The position numbers and the translations under genes are program-made. The notes under the pieces are model-generated. The model searched no databases and was not told the origin of the DNA. It worked only from the letters and a program-made list of their open reading frames with translations. Shown here piece after piece: positions 1 through 20,922 of a stretch of 64,000 nt of DNA. Source of the DNA: Rhabditoides inermis (lineage: Eukaryota > Nematoda > Chromadorea > Rhabditida > Rhabditidae). Within the stretch, counting starts at the first letter, position 1. Each line of letters starts with the position of its first letter. The stretch lies in the NCBI GenBank assembly GCA_963966185.1, contig CAWZYM010000072.1, positions 44,371-108,370 on the forward strand, written 5' to 3'.

Positions 1-770
1 AAGCGTAAGAAGGAGGAGCAGACTCGGGCGGACGGAGAAAGGAACAAGGTCGACGACGAGAGAAAGAGAATGGAGGAGGTTAGTTTTCTTCTTTTTTTCA
101 ATTTCTTAAGTTTGTTGTTTTCCTACTGTTCCCGTTTCAGGAGCGTGCTGCTCTGATTCGCCAGCGAGAGGAGGAGACGCGTCGAAGGCAGGAGGAGAGG
201 GAGCAGGAGATGAGGAGGAGGAAGGAGCAGGAGGAGGAGAGGACGCGGGAGAGGGAGAGAGTGGAGCAGCAGCGGGTCGCGGAGCAGCAGAGGAGGGAGC
301 AGGAGCAGAGAGAGCAGCGGGAGAGGGAGCAGGAGCAGAGGAGGACCGAACACGAGCGGAAGCAACAGGAAGAGGCCGTCAGGAGGCAGCAGGTGAATTG
401 TTGTTGTTGCTTTTCTCGATATAACATTAGAGACTGTTTCTAATCAACCAAAACTGTTGAGGCTGAGGAAGCTCGCCGTCTGGAACTGGAGCAGCAGTGG
501 GCTGAGCAGGAGAGGCAGAGGATGGAGCAGGAGAAGGAGCAGGAGCAGCACTTCCAGACGCCCGTGGACGAGGCGCACGACGACGCGGAGATGGAAAAGG
601 AGCAGGACAAGATCAAGGAGCAGATGGAGGAGGAGAGGGAGGGAGGAGGGGAGAGTCTCGAGGACTGGGAAGACTACTCGGATGAGGAAGACATGAGCAG
701 GGAGGTGAACGAGGAAGACACCACACACGGCCACACACACCCCAGCGAGGACGAGAAGAAGGGTGAGTGA

Positions 771-841
<71 letters not shown>

Positions 842-1812
842 TCCCCAGTTCCAGCCGGATGGTCGCAGGAGACTGTCTCGGAGGACCATCGAGTGCCGGA
901 TGAATACGGAGACGACGAGAAGACCGACGACGAGCTGTATGGACCGGTGAGAGGAGGAGAGAAGAAGAGAGAGAGGGAGGGAGGGAGGGAGGGAGGGAGG
1001 GAGGGAGGGAGGGAGGGAGGGAGGGAGGGAGGGAGGGAGGGAGGGAGGGAGGGAGGGAGGGAGGGAGGGAGGGAGGGAGGGAGGGAGGGAGGGAGGGAGG
1101 GAGGGAGGGAGGGAGGGAGGGAGGGAGGGAGGGAGGGAGGGAGGGAGGGGGAGGGAGGGAGGGAGCGAGGGAGGGATTGTCGGTTGCAGTACAAGATCGA
1201 GCCGACTCCAGTGGAAGAGGGAGAGGATGAGGAGGACGAAATGCACGACGAGGTGGGTTTATCAATATATATACATTTCTCCACATAGTTTTTTATTTGT
1301 AGTATTCCTGTAGCTGTCTTGAATACCTACTTTCAGGAGAAGGAGCACAAGGAGATGAGCCATGAGGAGGACGAGATGGAGGAAGATGAGGAAGGCGACA
1401 TCCCCGAGGATCACGTGAGTCGACGAATATCATGTATTGATTTATCGATCGATGCCTAGGTTGACGAGGAGGACGAGCGTCGCAGGGAGGCGTATCGCAT
1501 GTCGCAGGAGAAGGCGAGGAAGGAAGGCGGGGGAGAGGGGGAGGAGGCAGACGACTACTGGGACCATGTGCCCCCCAAGATAGAGGACGAGGAGAAAGTG
1601 AGACCAGCCACTCAATCACTGTCACAACTGAGCTTAGGAATGATAGATTATAATATAGGCTTGTAATGTTTGCTTCACATACAAACGTGTGATTTCAGAT
1701 GGGCGATGTTCTACCGGAGCCCGTTCCATCGGAGGACAGTGTGGAGCACGAGAGGAAGCACGACAGGAACGGTGAGAGAGAAAGAGGGAGAGAGAGGGGG
1801 AGGGAGAGGGGG

Positions 1813-1850
<38 letters not shown>

Positions 1851-2012
1851 CTTCGTATTACAGAGCTGGCGCGAGACTCGGAGGAAGTGCGTGAGTACGA
1901 GGCTTCCTCAGCGGGGGAGGGCGAGGATGGGTGGATGATGCTGAAGCGGCCCCTCGCCTCTTCTGCCTCCTCCGCTCTGCTCCCCCTCCTTCCCCTGCTC
2001 CTTCTCCTCTAG
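1..2012 (+). CDS. Acidic Glu/Arg-rich coiled-coil protein, 5' partial
   Basis: Only the 3' part is in the window; frame 1 is open from base 1. Exons read about 1-78, 141-392, 462-762, 849-945, 1190-1252, 1337-1413, 1460-1597, 1700-1771 and 1864-2012, ending at TAG 2010-2012. The first exons encode a highly charged helix (repeats such as EEETRRRQEEREQE and REREQEQRR), a predicted long coiled coil. The middle is very acidic with YSDEED, YGDDEKTDDELYGP and DDYWDHVPPK. The last exon ends in a Ser/Ala/Leu-rich hydrophobic stretch after GWMMLKRP, which could be a tail anchor or a lipid-anchor signal; this is inference. Intron 2 ends in GTTGAG, and introns 3 and 4 are filled with CT and GGGA repeats. 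I do not recognise the family. A Golgi or secretory acidic coiled-coil protein is possible, but the N-terminus that would decide this is missing. Confidence 0.7.
772..838 (+). repeat. (CT)n microsatellite
   Basis: A run of more than 30 CT units that fills the third intron of the first gene, between the donor GTGAGTG and the acceptor CCCCAG. Confidence 0.95.
972..1170 (+). repeat. (GGGA)n tetranucleotide array
   Basis: About 45 units of GGGA in an intron of the first gene, starting within 30 bases of the donor GTGAGAGGAGG. Translated on the minus strand it gives the artefact PSLPPSLPP. Confidence 0.95.
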
Positions 2013-2285
2013 GAGGGAACAGCCACCCCGTGCCATACCCACCCATCGGACTGTCGATCGATGCACAGCGTCTGCCTCTCTCTTCTCTCTTTGCGTACCT
2101 CCCACGCTCTGTCATCGATCGATACTTCTCGAGCTTGTGATATTTTGAGTTACGTTTTGTGTGTTCTTCTTTCCACTGTAGTTATTAGACGCTTCTCATC
2201 CCATAATATACCCGCTCAAACATAATTTATGTGACGCATTTCTTTGTTTGTTGGAGATTATTATTATCGATTATTTACGTTTTGT

Positions 2286-2308
2286 TAATAAATGTTTTAT
2301 GAATAAAA
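2286..2308 (+). terminator. Poly(A) signals of the first gene
   Basis: Two AATAAA hexamers lie within about 25 bases in an AT-rich stretch some 280 bases after the stop codon at 2012. This is a normal position for the 3' end of the upstream gene. Confidence 0.5.
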
Positions 2309-2309
2309 T

Positions 2310-3776
2310 GCAGTGCAGTGTCATTGGTGAACTCAAAGTCGATAGATGCACTGTACATCATCGAAGGTGATCGAAAGTGATCACGGATGAGTTATAATAA
2401 TAGTTTATTCATAAGTTGTTATGACATACACACAAATCGAAATATGAAATAGTACAGCTACGTTATGGAACTGTTCGTATTCGATTTGCGGGGCTTCACT
2501 TTCTCCAGACACAGTTGGCATTACAGCATATGCGGAGATAGGAATCCAGTCACGTCTCCAGACATCCATCTTCTTATCCGATATAGAGTATGCGGCCTTG
2601 ATTCATCCACGACGCGTGAGCCTCATGGACCACTTTGCGTCTACCGTCGAACGTTCTCGAACTTCTCGCGTCCATTTGCATACTTGCTCCCGGTCGATCC
2701 ATTAGTCGCTATCATGTTGCGAAATCCAAAAAATCCGTGAGTTACCGACTATGTGCACTCCCAGCAGGCTTATTTGGCTCCTCCTTATCGTCTCACTGTG
2801 AACGGCTCCGGATATCGATCGATAACAGCAGAATACTTCTCTGCGGGTGCCGCCGTTGCCCTTCAATTCGCCTTCGCTTTGTACCTTGTTGCACTTCCAC
2901 AGGCTTATGCACTTCCACAGGCTTATTTGGCGTCGCCTTATTGTCTCACAGTGAACGGCTTCAATTTGAGAATTAGTCGATACTCCACGAAACCTCATCT
3001 CCGAGCGGCGGCGTCGGTGACTTTCATTGTCGTCGGGTGGTCATTCGAAGGAGAGCGCGGGAAGGGGCAGCCGGTCGCGGGGACGGGAAAATGAGAAGTT
3101 CTCGGATGAGTTCATGTAATGAGATCACGTCACGTCACATCGAAAACTGAAAACTACTACGAACGTGCCAAGAGGAAGTCGTATGAGGAAGATATGTGGA
3201 AAATGGCTCGGCCCGATCAAAGATGCGACCAACGCAACGTCTCGTGAAAGAATATGAAAGAAACTAACGAGTTACCATTGATCTCTCATTTAAATAATAT
3301 AGTTTTATTTATAAACAATTTTGTTACGATCTACGTGCACATAACTTCGCTACTGTTGTTTTGGATTAATTGCGCGGGAAAGTTCGTAGAGAGTCTCCGG
3401 CCAGCGACGACCACTCTCCAGAAGAGCATCAAGAATCAGAACGCAGTGATACCCACTGCGGAACCCAAGGGGGATTTTTTTGAGTATTTATAGTATACAA
3501 ATTGATCGCTATCATGCTCCATTATTCGCATTTCCTTTGACTCGCGGCTGGCTGGTATTACCTAAAGCAGGTCAGCACACCTTCCAGGCTAGGAAAAAGA
3601 GTTCTCCTTACACCCATGTGAGATGACTTTTTGATCGACGTACATTCGCTGACAAACTGTTTAGATAGAGACGAAAACGTTCTCAAGTGGAAAATCGTCG
3701 ATTGTGGGGTCACATTTTTGCGTGAGCCGCTGGTTTGAGATGATAATTTCGAATGTAATAGTTTCTTTCAAGGGTC
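2310..3776. other. Intergenic region without a convincing gene
   Basis: No open frame here has paired splice sites, a recognisable domain or sensible composition. It contains an imperfect direct repeat of about 45 bases (near 2766-2812 and 2921-2962, sharing GGCTTATTTGGC and CTCAC.GTGAACGGC) with a short CACTTCCACAGGCTTAT duplication before the second copy. Some open stretches on both strands cover these repeats, but I could not support any as an exon. Confidence 0.4.
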
Positions 3777-4826
3777 ATGGATCCGTTCGAGATGTGGGGA
3801 AGTGCGGGAGATGGGGCGAGGTGAGTGGCGTTCCCGCATCCCTTCATCACTGGGCTTTGCTCGCAGGTACCCTCGTGTGCACTGTGTGTTGTGTGCGACG
3901 GCAGGGGTGTTCGGCTGGGGCGGCTTCCGAGTGGCGGCAGACGCGTGGGACCACCTCCTCCTACACGCCAACATCACACACTACAAGTGTCCCCACTGCG
4001 CCGTCGGTACCACCCAGTACAAGCATGTGCGTTGCTTTATTTAGACAGTAGGTAGAAGCTCATATTAGGAAACTTACATGATAGATGAAAGAACGGACTG
4101 CTCACTGACACTTGTCGGTCAGTGATATACACTCTTTCTCCTCGGTAGAGTTCTGGATGTTTGTTTTGTAGATGTACTGTCATATGGCGAAGACCCATGG
4201 CGGATGCGAGCGCCCCGTCTTGCTCGACATCCCTCACAAGAAGCTGCTCAATATGTGAGTCCCGGGTTAGCTCAACTGTGTAAATCGTGCTGTTTGTGTT
4301 CGCTAATGTCACATTGGGCTGGTTGGCAATCGGTTGGATGTGTGAGAATTACATAAAAGACCCTTTTCAGGTATCGGTTCCTCGATACGTGCTTCCCCGA
4401 TATCAGTAACGTCGACAAGAAACAGATTATTGATATGGTATAAGATCTATATAGTTTTATCTCTCGTTCACTCACTCACTCACTCACTACTCACTCACTC
4501 ACTCACTCACTCACTCACTCACTCACTCATTCACTCGCCCTCTCTTACAGATCGATAAGTTCGTGTGGCGGTTCGTGGTAGCAGAGTCGGATGAGGATAA
4601 GGAGAATGAGAATAGGGAGGAGAAGGAGGAGCAGATGACAGTTGCTGTGACGGAGGAGCCGGAGGAGGAGAAGGAAGAAGAGCAGTTTGTCGGTAAGTGA
4701 TGTTCTTGAATTTCCTATCAGGAACATCCATTGTTTCCAGATGCGATTGCGACGAGGACGCGCTCAGTTGATCGGAAGATTGTGAAGAAGGTCAAGAGGA
4801 GGAGGGTTCGCAACAACCACTGGTAG
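3777..4826 (+). CDS. Small C2H2-like zinc-finger protein with CFP motif
   Basis: Six exons (3777-3820, 3867-4026, 4172-4254, 4371-4437, 4551-4692, 4741-4826) join in frame to about 193 residues ending NNHW and TAG. The second exon carries CVLC followed by spaced His residues and then CPHC. The third adds MYCHMAKTHGGC, so the pattern is two Cys pairs each followed by a His pair, as in degenerate C2H2 fingers. The fourth exon has RFLDTCFPDIS. The same order of fingers then CFP occurs twice in the larger gene at 32850-39122, so the two are probably related. The C-terminal half is a Glu-rich helix followed by a basic end (KKVKRRRVRNN) that looks like a nuclear localisation signal. The start ATG is the first in an open exon with a good GTGAGT donor. 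A nuclear nucleic-acid-binding role is inferred. Intron 4 holds a (CACT)n repeat. Confidence 0.7.
4474..4535 (+). repeat. (CACT)n microsatellite
   Basis: About fifteen tetranucleotide units, with one interruption, fill the intron just before the acceptor TCTCTTACAG of the small zinc-finger gene. Confidence 0.9.
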
Positions 4827-5982
4827 AAACACTCATATTCAGTCAGAGAAAGTTTACTAAGAAAAGTTCACCTCTCAAAGTTCAGTATGTACTATTCACT
4901 AGTTCGTTATTTCCTATTCCCGCACTAGAAGTGTGCAGCGTCGTATTTCTGACGTTAAGCTACTTGGCTGTTTTGATCTGTTTTTATTATTTGTTTTGAC
5001 TTTGTTTCACTGAAGTGTTGTTATTTGTTATAAAAATATTTATTGAATTACCATAAACAACTTGTTTTTTTCGTATTAGATCATTCTCCTATCGTAACCT
5101 TTTTTTGCTATCTATCATATCAAATCCTATGGTTCTCCTCACTCTTCATTCGGGCTCCACTCGGCACGAACATGACTCTTATTTTCGCAAACAGGTCAAA
5201 GTATTTCATTTATATAGTCATTCAAAAGAGACTATTCATTTCAATATGATATGGTTCATGTTCATGGTATTCCTTTTTCGCTATTACAGCCAATGTAGCT
5301 GTTATCGGTGCGATCTATTGCAAGCATAGGCACTCCTCTATAATAAAGTGACGAGAGCGAGGCAGGTGAAAGGTTTTGTTGTCGCTATGTTCCAATGACA
5401 CGAGGACTCCGAGTTCCGAGCCATGTATTGATTAGCAAGGACGAAAGACGGTTGCTATCGTGTGAGCGTTTGACGTAGTGAGTATGGATAACTATGAGGC
5501 GAGAGTGCAGAGAACGAGCGCGCGAGAGAGTGTGTGCTCTCCGAGGAGAGACGTGACAATCAGACGGTGGTGAGAGATGGCAGGCAGGCAGTGAGAGTGC
5601 GCACAAGGGCCGCCCCGATATGTGTGGAGTCCGACGAACGATGGAGCAGTGCGAGTTCTGTGATGTTTTGTGCGTCTGTGAAACTTGTATATTATACGTA
5701 TTTTCATTCATATTATACATCACATTACGTGAAATGTTGTATGTGACATTTGTACCACTCGTCTTTCACGCTGGCCTCATGTTATCAGTTGTTGAAGCGA
5801 AGCGAGTAGTGTAACATCTTTTGAATTGCTGTTTGAAGTATTGAGATTTTGGTTTATGATTTCTGAACTCTTAGCGTCGCGCGTTTTTTTAACGAATATG
5901 TGTGAGTTTTAATTAAAATATTGCTATTGCAGTTACTCCTCTCTGTTCGTTTGAAGAGCGGGAAGAGAGGAGAAAACAAGCG
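4827..5982. other. Intergenic region and 5' leader of the O-GlcNAc transferase gene
   Basis: This tract has AT-rich 3' flank, then from about 5340 a GC-richer stretch with GAGCGCGCGAGAGAG that may be promoter or leader. A splice acceptor TATTGCAG at about 5925-5932 is followed by 50 untranslated bases before ATG 5983, so either a 5'UTR intron or a trans-splice site lies here. No coding exon was found. Confidence 0.4.
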
Positions 5983-14520
<8,538 letters not shown>

Positions 14521-14745
14521 TGTACATTCCCCTCCCCTCCCTACCACCCTCCTCACTTCACATACTCTCTCACACTATTCCCATATTTGTTACACACACT
14601 TTGTTTTGTTGATGAATTGCGTAGAGACGGAATTGATATGTTTAATAATGTCGAGCTGGTGATTTGTTTACTTTGACCCGTATTTTCACATGACTCTTGT
14701 CCTTTGTTTAGTATAGACGCGTAGTATAAAGCATTTTTCCGTGAA

Positions 14746-14751
14746 AATAAA
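14746..14751 (+). terminator. OGT poly(A) signal
   Basis: AATAAA 226 bases after the OGT stop codon, followed by a T-rich stretch. The convergent channel gene ends 380 bases further on, so the two 3' ends lie close together. Confidence 0.6.
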
Positions 14752-15128
14752 TGATTTTATGTATAGTTCTGTGACGTGCTTATCTCTCCCTCCTCTTGCA
14801 AAGTCATCTCAAAATAATCAGATAATCAGGAAGTGATAGCATATCATAGGAAATTGTTGACAGCATTGGATAATAATTGGAGATATGAGGAAACATGTCA
14901 TGTTCAATCATCATGGAATTATGACGAATGAAACCATTGTGCATACTTACGCATGATGGTTTTTATAGATATGGTGGAAACAGGGAGCGAGCAAACTCAT
15001 TCAGTACTTCGCAAAAGAAAACAAGAAAGAGGGAAGGAGATGAAGAACAAACTGTCAAACGAATACTGACGCAAAATTGTGTTTATCAAATACACTACGA
15101 TTGATATAAAACAGAAATATTTACAAAA

Positions 15129-15198
15129 TCAGTCATCGTCGTCATCTTTGCTGCGGAACTTGTTAGCGATCCATCTGAAAGTGAAAGAGATTGAAGGC

Positions 15199-15244
<46 letters not shown>

Positions 15245-15593
15245 AAGAGAGAGAAGTTACCCACCTCGTCTTATTCTGCACTTCTTCCTGAGCCAGATTG
15301 AAGCACATAGCGAGAAGAGCCATTCCGAACAGGAGATACACACTGAACAAGGTACGGGACATGAATATGGGGTACGGTAATGAATATATAGGGAAGAAGT
15401 ACTGTATAGAATACCGTACCTAGTGATGACGAGCTTCTCTTGTGCGTCTTTGTCATTGCCCACCGACGCGCCGGGGAACTTATCACCGAATCCTGCATGA
15501 ATGGGTTCATTGATTGAACTATTGATCGACTCACCGATAGTGGTGAGGGAGATGTAGCAGAAGTAGAAGCCCTCGAGGAACGTCCATCTGAAA

Positions 15594-15631
<38 letters not shown>

Positions 15632-16850
15632 TCTCTTTCTCTTTCTCTTTCTCTTTCTCTTTCTCTTTCTCTTTCTCTTTCTCTTTCTTTCTGTGTTTGT
15701 CTCTCATTTCCCTCGCTCTCTCACTCACCCCTCCCACAGACAGAACAGGATCGATCCGGCGATGAGGTATGCGAACATGGTGAACACGACCTGAAACAAG
15801 ACTCCGCCCCCTCTAGCCCCGCCCACCTCCGACTCACCAGCGTGAGCGGCACTGTGATCTTCTCCAGTTGCGCCTGGATGTTCTCTTTCACCTAAAATGG
15901 AGTTTAGATCGACTGGTGCTCGACTGGTTCCCGACTGGTTCTCTGTTTCCACCCACCTCCAGCTGTTCCATTTCCACGCGCGCCGTGAGCAGATCTTCCA
16001 CGTCGGGACCGCCTGGAATTGTTTGCTACGGTGATACTGTGGACTACTGGGAAGTTTAAATGAGCAGGCGTTGTAAGTGGATGTTCTACGGACCGAATGA
16101 GTCTAGCGATGAGTCTGCCTTGACGCCCCTTCCCTGAGTGGCGATCGGCCGACCCCTGGTGAGACGAGACACCAGAGAGTTGGCACGACGGATCTTGGCG
16201 GCCTGGGAGAGAGGGAGGTGAGAGAGAAGGAGTGAGAGGGGGAGGGAGAGAGGGAGAGGGGGAGGGAGAGAGAGAGGGAGAGAGAGGGAGATAGAGGCAG
16301 AGACACACCTTTCTCTTCTTGTGCCACAGTATCAGTCGGAACTTGAGTCGAATCGATTGTGCGTATAGGAATCGGAAGATCTTCGCCATCACATCACCTG
16401 AATTGGGAATTGGGTCCTGCCACGAAAATCAGTATTCACAAACCGATATTCGTAAGGAAAAGAAGCATCAGCGGGATTCCGATAATGGCATAGAGTATAG
16501 TGAGAGTCTTGCCGAAATACGTCTTCGCAGCAGTGTTACCGTAACCTGAAGGACTGGGTTAGATTATGGATAGAGAGGAAGAAAGGAGAGAAAGAGAGGA
16601 AGAGTGGGCAGCTCACCTATAGTAGTGATTACTGTAAGTGAGTAGAGGAACGCTCCCGTGAACGTCCACTGCGCTGACTGACCGAACTCCTTGCCGTCGT
16701 AGCCCTTGCTGAAAATCGATACATCATTCAATCGATAATTGATTGACCCACCGGATCGCCCACATGCACTTCTTCTGGAACTTCTTGACCTGGGCATGGA
16801 CAGCCTTCTTCCACTGGTCAGTGTTCAACTTGTTCACCCTGGAAGAGAGA

Positions 16851-16898
<48 letters not shown>

Positions 16899-18177
16899 AG
16901 AGTGAGAGGGGGGGGGGAGACGAGGAATTCTTACCTGAACGTCGCATTCCAAGCGACGTTCACTGCGCGATGCCTCGCAGCCGTCACCTCAAATCAGTCA
17001 TATCATATGCATGTCCCGTGCTATAATGTCCCGTGTTATAGAGATTTTTTCAACAGTATGCATATTTAATAAGTTGTGTTCCCACAATCACTGGATTGTT
17101 GGAACACGGGCGGTGAGCATACAATAGTCTGGTCGACAAACATCTGTGGGGAAGGGAACCGCATTTGAATGGTGTGGTGTGTTGAAAACATGGTGAAAGC
17201 GTCTCACTTCGCTCTGCACCCTCGTCTCGTGTGGTCCTTCGACTGCTCGGAAGACGACCGCACCCAGAAGAGCATAGCCAACCACCTGCGAGGGTAAGGG
17301 ATAGGCATTGAGAGGAAACGGATTCACTGCTTTGAATGTTGAATCGTTGTAACTGTCAGTAGTGACATTTTGTTAAGAGGACACAGCATGTGGTGTCAAG
17401 AATAGCTCCTCTTCTCTCTCCCCCCCCCCCCCCCTCCCCCCCCCCTTGGGACCTCGTGGGGTGAGGGAGGGCTGACACCGCCGGCTTTGACGATAGATGG
17501 CCTGGGGGCTATCGAGTGGCAAACGAGAGAAGAGATGTTTTGTGAGAAGAATTCCTTTCAGCTATCTTCATGATGCAAACGGAATGTTAACAAAAATTTG
17601 CGCAAACAACAAAATGTGGCCAAAATCGACCAATTTTGTCGCAAAACAAAAATGTTTTGGCTGCAAAACATTTTCATTTGCGATTATTTTCAAATTGCAA
17701 AACATTCAGTTTGCATCTTGAAGATAGCTTTTCTATTTTCAGAAATCCCACCAAAATTTGAACAGTCAACTAGCAAGAGAGGATACATGAATGTAAAACA
17801 TAACAGATGACATCACCAAAGATCAAAACAGAGCTGGAAAGGAGTGAGCGTAGCGGTGCGCAGATAATCTTGAACAAGTCTGTTTTCCAAATAATCTTGA
17901 ACAAGTCTGTGATAGTGAAAGTATATAGATAAATATGACTGACCAGTGCGCATAGTCCGACATGGGAGAAGAAGAAGGCGATGATTCGCTTGACGAGATT
18001 CACGACGCGAGTCACCTGAGGGACAATGGACATGCAATCATTGTGGGTGAGCAGATATCTGCGATCACTTCAGAAATCACTGCGGATATGATGCGCACGC
18101 TGATATACCAAACTGCGTTGTTCAGTAAGCAGAAGAAATATCAATGATACCTTGCTTCTTCTGTGCCGGCGACCCAT
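15129..18177 (-). CDS. Two-pore-domain (K2P/TWK) potassium channel
   Basis: A plasma-membrane leak potassium channel subunit of about 370 residues; family members dimerise so that four pore loops make one pore. Read from 18177 down, the first exon is MGRRHRRSK. TM1 spans the next two exons (AFFFSHVGLCALVVGYALLG), then an extracellular loop. Pore 1 is LTVITTIGYGN (junction near 16616 and 16545), TM2 is ILYAIIGIPLMLLFLTNIG, and a basic cytosolic loop follows (exons about 16395 to 15836). TM3 is VVFTMFAYLIAGSILF, pore 2 is YFCYISLTTIGFGDKFPG, TM4 is VYLLFGMALLAMCFNLAQEE, and the short tail ends in DDDDD. Both selectivity filters are intact (GYG and GFG), so conduction should be retained. The start ATG sits two bases after an AG acceptor. 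The exon whose 5' end is 16987 is preceded by TTTGAG, not CAG; the upstream alternative AG runs into a stop. Confidence 0.93.
15599..15690 (+). repeat. CT and (CTCTTT)n microsatellite
   Basis: A CT run that changes to a hexanucleotide CTCTTT array inside an intron of the potassium-channel gene (GA/AAAGAG on the sense strand). Confidence 0.9.
17560..17729. mobile_element. MITE of 170 bp with TIRs and TTTC duplication
   Basis: The left end AGCTATCTTCATGATGCAAAC is mirrored at the right end (GTTTGCATCTTGAAGATAGCT read inverted, one mismatch). Both sides are bordered by TTTC (17556-17559 and 17730-17733), a plausible 4-base target-site duplication. There is no coding capacity. It sits in an intron of the potassium-channel gene and is AT-rich. 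Confidence 0.65.
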
Positions 18178-18558
18178 GTCTGATTGAAGAACGCAAACGC
18201 TTTCAAAGAATTATTAGATAGGAATCCGTTACAATGACGTCATCTGGAAACGTTCATTTTGCACGAAGAGCAGTAGCTAGAACATATAGGAAGACAAGGG
18301 AAGTGTTGCGTGTGAGAGTGAGTGAGTGCTGAGAATAGCGGCTATGCCATCGGCTCTCTCTCCTCCCTCTCTCTCTCTCCTCCCCCTCTCTATCTCTCCC
18401 TCTCTCTCTCCCTCTTCCTCTCTCTCTCCCCCCCCCCTCTCTCTCTCTCTCTTTCGCTCGCTCACTTATGCGATATGGCTCGTTTGGGACCATAGAGCCC
18501 CTCCCCTCGCCCGATTGCGGGGTCGTTTCTTTTCGAAGACGCGACGACCCCGGAAGAA

Positions 18559-18695
18559 GTGAGAGGGAGGAGAGAGAGAGGAGAGAGGGGAGAGAGAGGG
18601 GAGAGGGGGGAAGAGAGGGGAGAGAGACGGGAGAGAGGGGAGAGAGAGGGGAGAGAGGGGAGAGAGAGGGGAGAGGGGGGAAGAGAGGGGAGACA
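18559..18695 (+). repeat. Purine tract (GGAGAGAGAGGGGAGAGA)n
   Basis: A 137-base all-purine array of GA and GGGGA units between the divergent potassium-channel and receptor genes. It follows a mirrored pyrimidine tract at 18357-18455. Confidence 0.85.
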
Positions 18696-19071
18696 ACAGA
18701 GTTGTTCCAGTGGGGATAATGCTATCGTGACATGCAAAGGGCGCATTTCAGAGTGGGTTTATTATGATTCTGATAAACTGAACGAACCACTTCAAACACC
18801 AAACCAAAACATATCCTAATGACTTGCTGTATGTTGTTTTTCTAGTGTTTGTCCTCCGTCACTTTTCTCTACGAACGTTTTGCTGCTAGGGCAATAAGCC
18901 ATAAAGAATTTGGTGTGATTTTGCGTGCCCGACAAAAGCGTCGGAAACACATTTGATACTCGAAGGAAGAGCAAACATCGACATCTCAGAGCAGAGGCCA
19001 AACTGCGAGCGAACCACGGTTTTCTTTATTTTGCTGTACCATTCGGTATAAACTTATTTCGAAAATTCCAG

Positions 19072-20872
19072 ATGCCTTTTCAATACAAATACTCGTGGAA
19101 AGTAGACGAAGTTCGATTCGTCTCGTCGTTCAAAAACAATCTCATTGTTCACAACTATTCAAATGAGCTCATTGCCAATGAAACTATCGACACGATTCAC
19201 AGTGAAGATTCCGTTGTTGGCTACTGCTTTTCACCATCTAGGTGAGAGAGAGAGAGAAAGGAGAGAGAGAGAGAGAGGGGGAGATGGAGGAAGAGAGTGA
19301 CGACGTGCAGCTTGATCCCTTCAGAATCGTGGCTGCTCGTCGTCACTTTGACCTGATCGCTGCTATTCTTGGACTCGTACTCACCACACTCCATCTCACC
19401 ATACTCATCTACCTGAAGATGAAGAGAAGAACGAAGAGCCTCGAATTGCTATTCGCACAGGTAAGTCATAGTAGAGGACAGAGGGAGGAAGAGAGAGAGG
19501 GAGGGAGAGAGAGAGGGAGGGAGGGAGGGAGGGAGAGAGAGAGGGAGGGAGAGAGAGACTGTTCAGGCAGGCATCTCTCTCCTCACCCTCCTTCTTCTCA
19601 TCTGTGGTTGCCTTCTGGAGATGTGTGTAGTCGGGAACAGCTACGCAGCCACTTTCTTCAAGGCGCACCTCTGGCTCTTTCTGGTAGGCAATCAGATCTT
19701 TCTCGTTTCTCGTCTTCTCTTCCTCTTCTCTCATATCTTGCTACTCTTCTTCCCATTCAGGTGAATGCTCTTCTGGCCGCGTATGGTCTCCTAATCATCG
19801 CATTGTGTCTGGATCGGTAGGTGGCATTAGTTCTGTGAGGAAAGTGAAAGGACCCATACCAAGAATCACCAATGATTTGCATTATTCCTTTTTAGATATG
19901 TGGCTCTCAATCGCCCGCTCTACTACAGAAACGTTTTCGTCAGAAAGAGGGTGAGTCTTTCTCTCTCTCTCTCTCTCTTGATTTCAATTAGAGTGATAAA
20001 CTATCACGAATGATTCCATTTTGTGAGGTGTAGATGCGGTACTGTCTCGTGTCTGGCTGCTGTCTGCTAGGATGTCTGACATGCGTACGATGGACAATCT
20101 ACAATACAATACTAGACAACAACGGCATCGGAGAGAACTTTGCGGTAGAGAGAGGGGGAGAGGGAAAGAGAGAGAGAGAGAGAGAAAGAGAGGTCAGACC
20201 ATTCTAGATCACCCATACTTGGTGGTACACTGTCTGGCGAATCGCATGCTACCTCTTTCAGTATTTCTTCAGGTTTGATAAATCAACGACGACAGGAAAA
20301 TATGCAATAAACCTCTTTTCAGTGGAATAGTCATGGTCACGCTGTCGTTTGCGAATATTCGACAGCTCGCGTTGATTCGGGCTTCATATATGGTATGAAT
20401 CGCTAGTATACTCTCCCTCTCCCTCCCTCCTTCCCCCTCCCCCTCTCCCTCTATCTGGCTCTCTCTTGCTCTTCCTCTCTTCCTCTCTCTCTCTCTCTCC
20501 CCTCTCTATCTCAACTCCTCTTCTAGAGAGATTCCCTCGGAATGGAAGGCCGCGTGCGGGCTCAGTGGATACGCGATCACACGGTGGGTTTTGTTGGAAC
20601 CAGGAACCAGTCTGGAACCAGCCAGCACCAGTAACCGCACCAGTTTCCAGTCGATCGCGAAGATCTGCGCAGTGTTGGCTGCGTCGTTCATTCTATTCAA
20701 CTGGCCATACGCACTCGTCGACTACTTCTACACTGATGAGGCAAGTATGAAAAAAGACCTCCCCCCTCTCTCTCCCTCTTTCCCTCTCGCATTTATGTTC
20801 CTCATTCCAGTTAGCCGAAACAATATGGTACGGCTACCTTACGCTGATTATCAACTTTGCGCAGGTAGTGTT

Positions 20873-20922
<50 letters not shown>

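Noticed and set aside
444..1286. Long minus-strand frame with PSLPPSLPP repeats
   Set aside because: It is the complement of the intronic GGGA array and of the real + strand exons.
2402..3094. Possible gene on either strand downstream of the first gene
   Set aside because: A minus-strand frame of about 60 codons ends near 2410, but no acceptor with a pyrimidine tract and no domain support it; the plus-strand frames span direct repeats.
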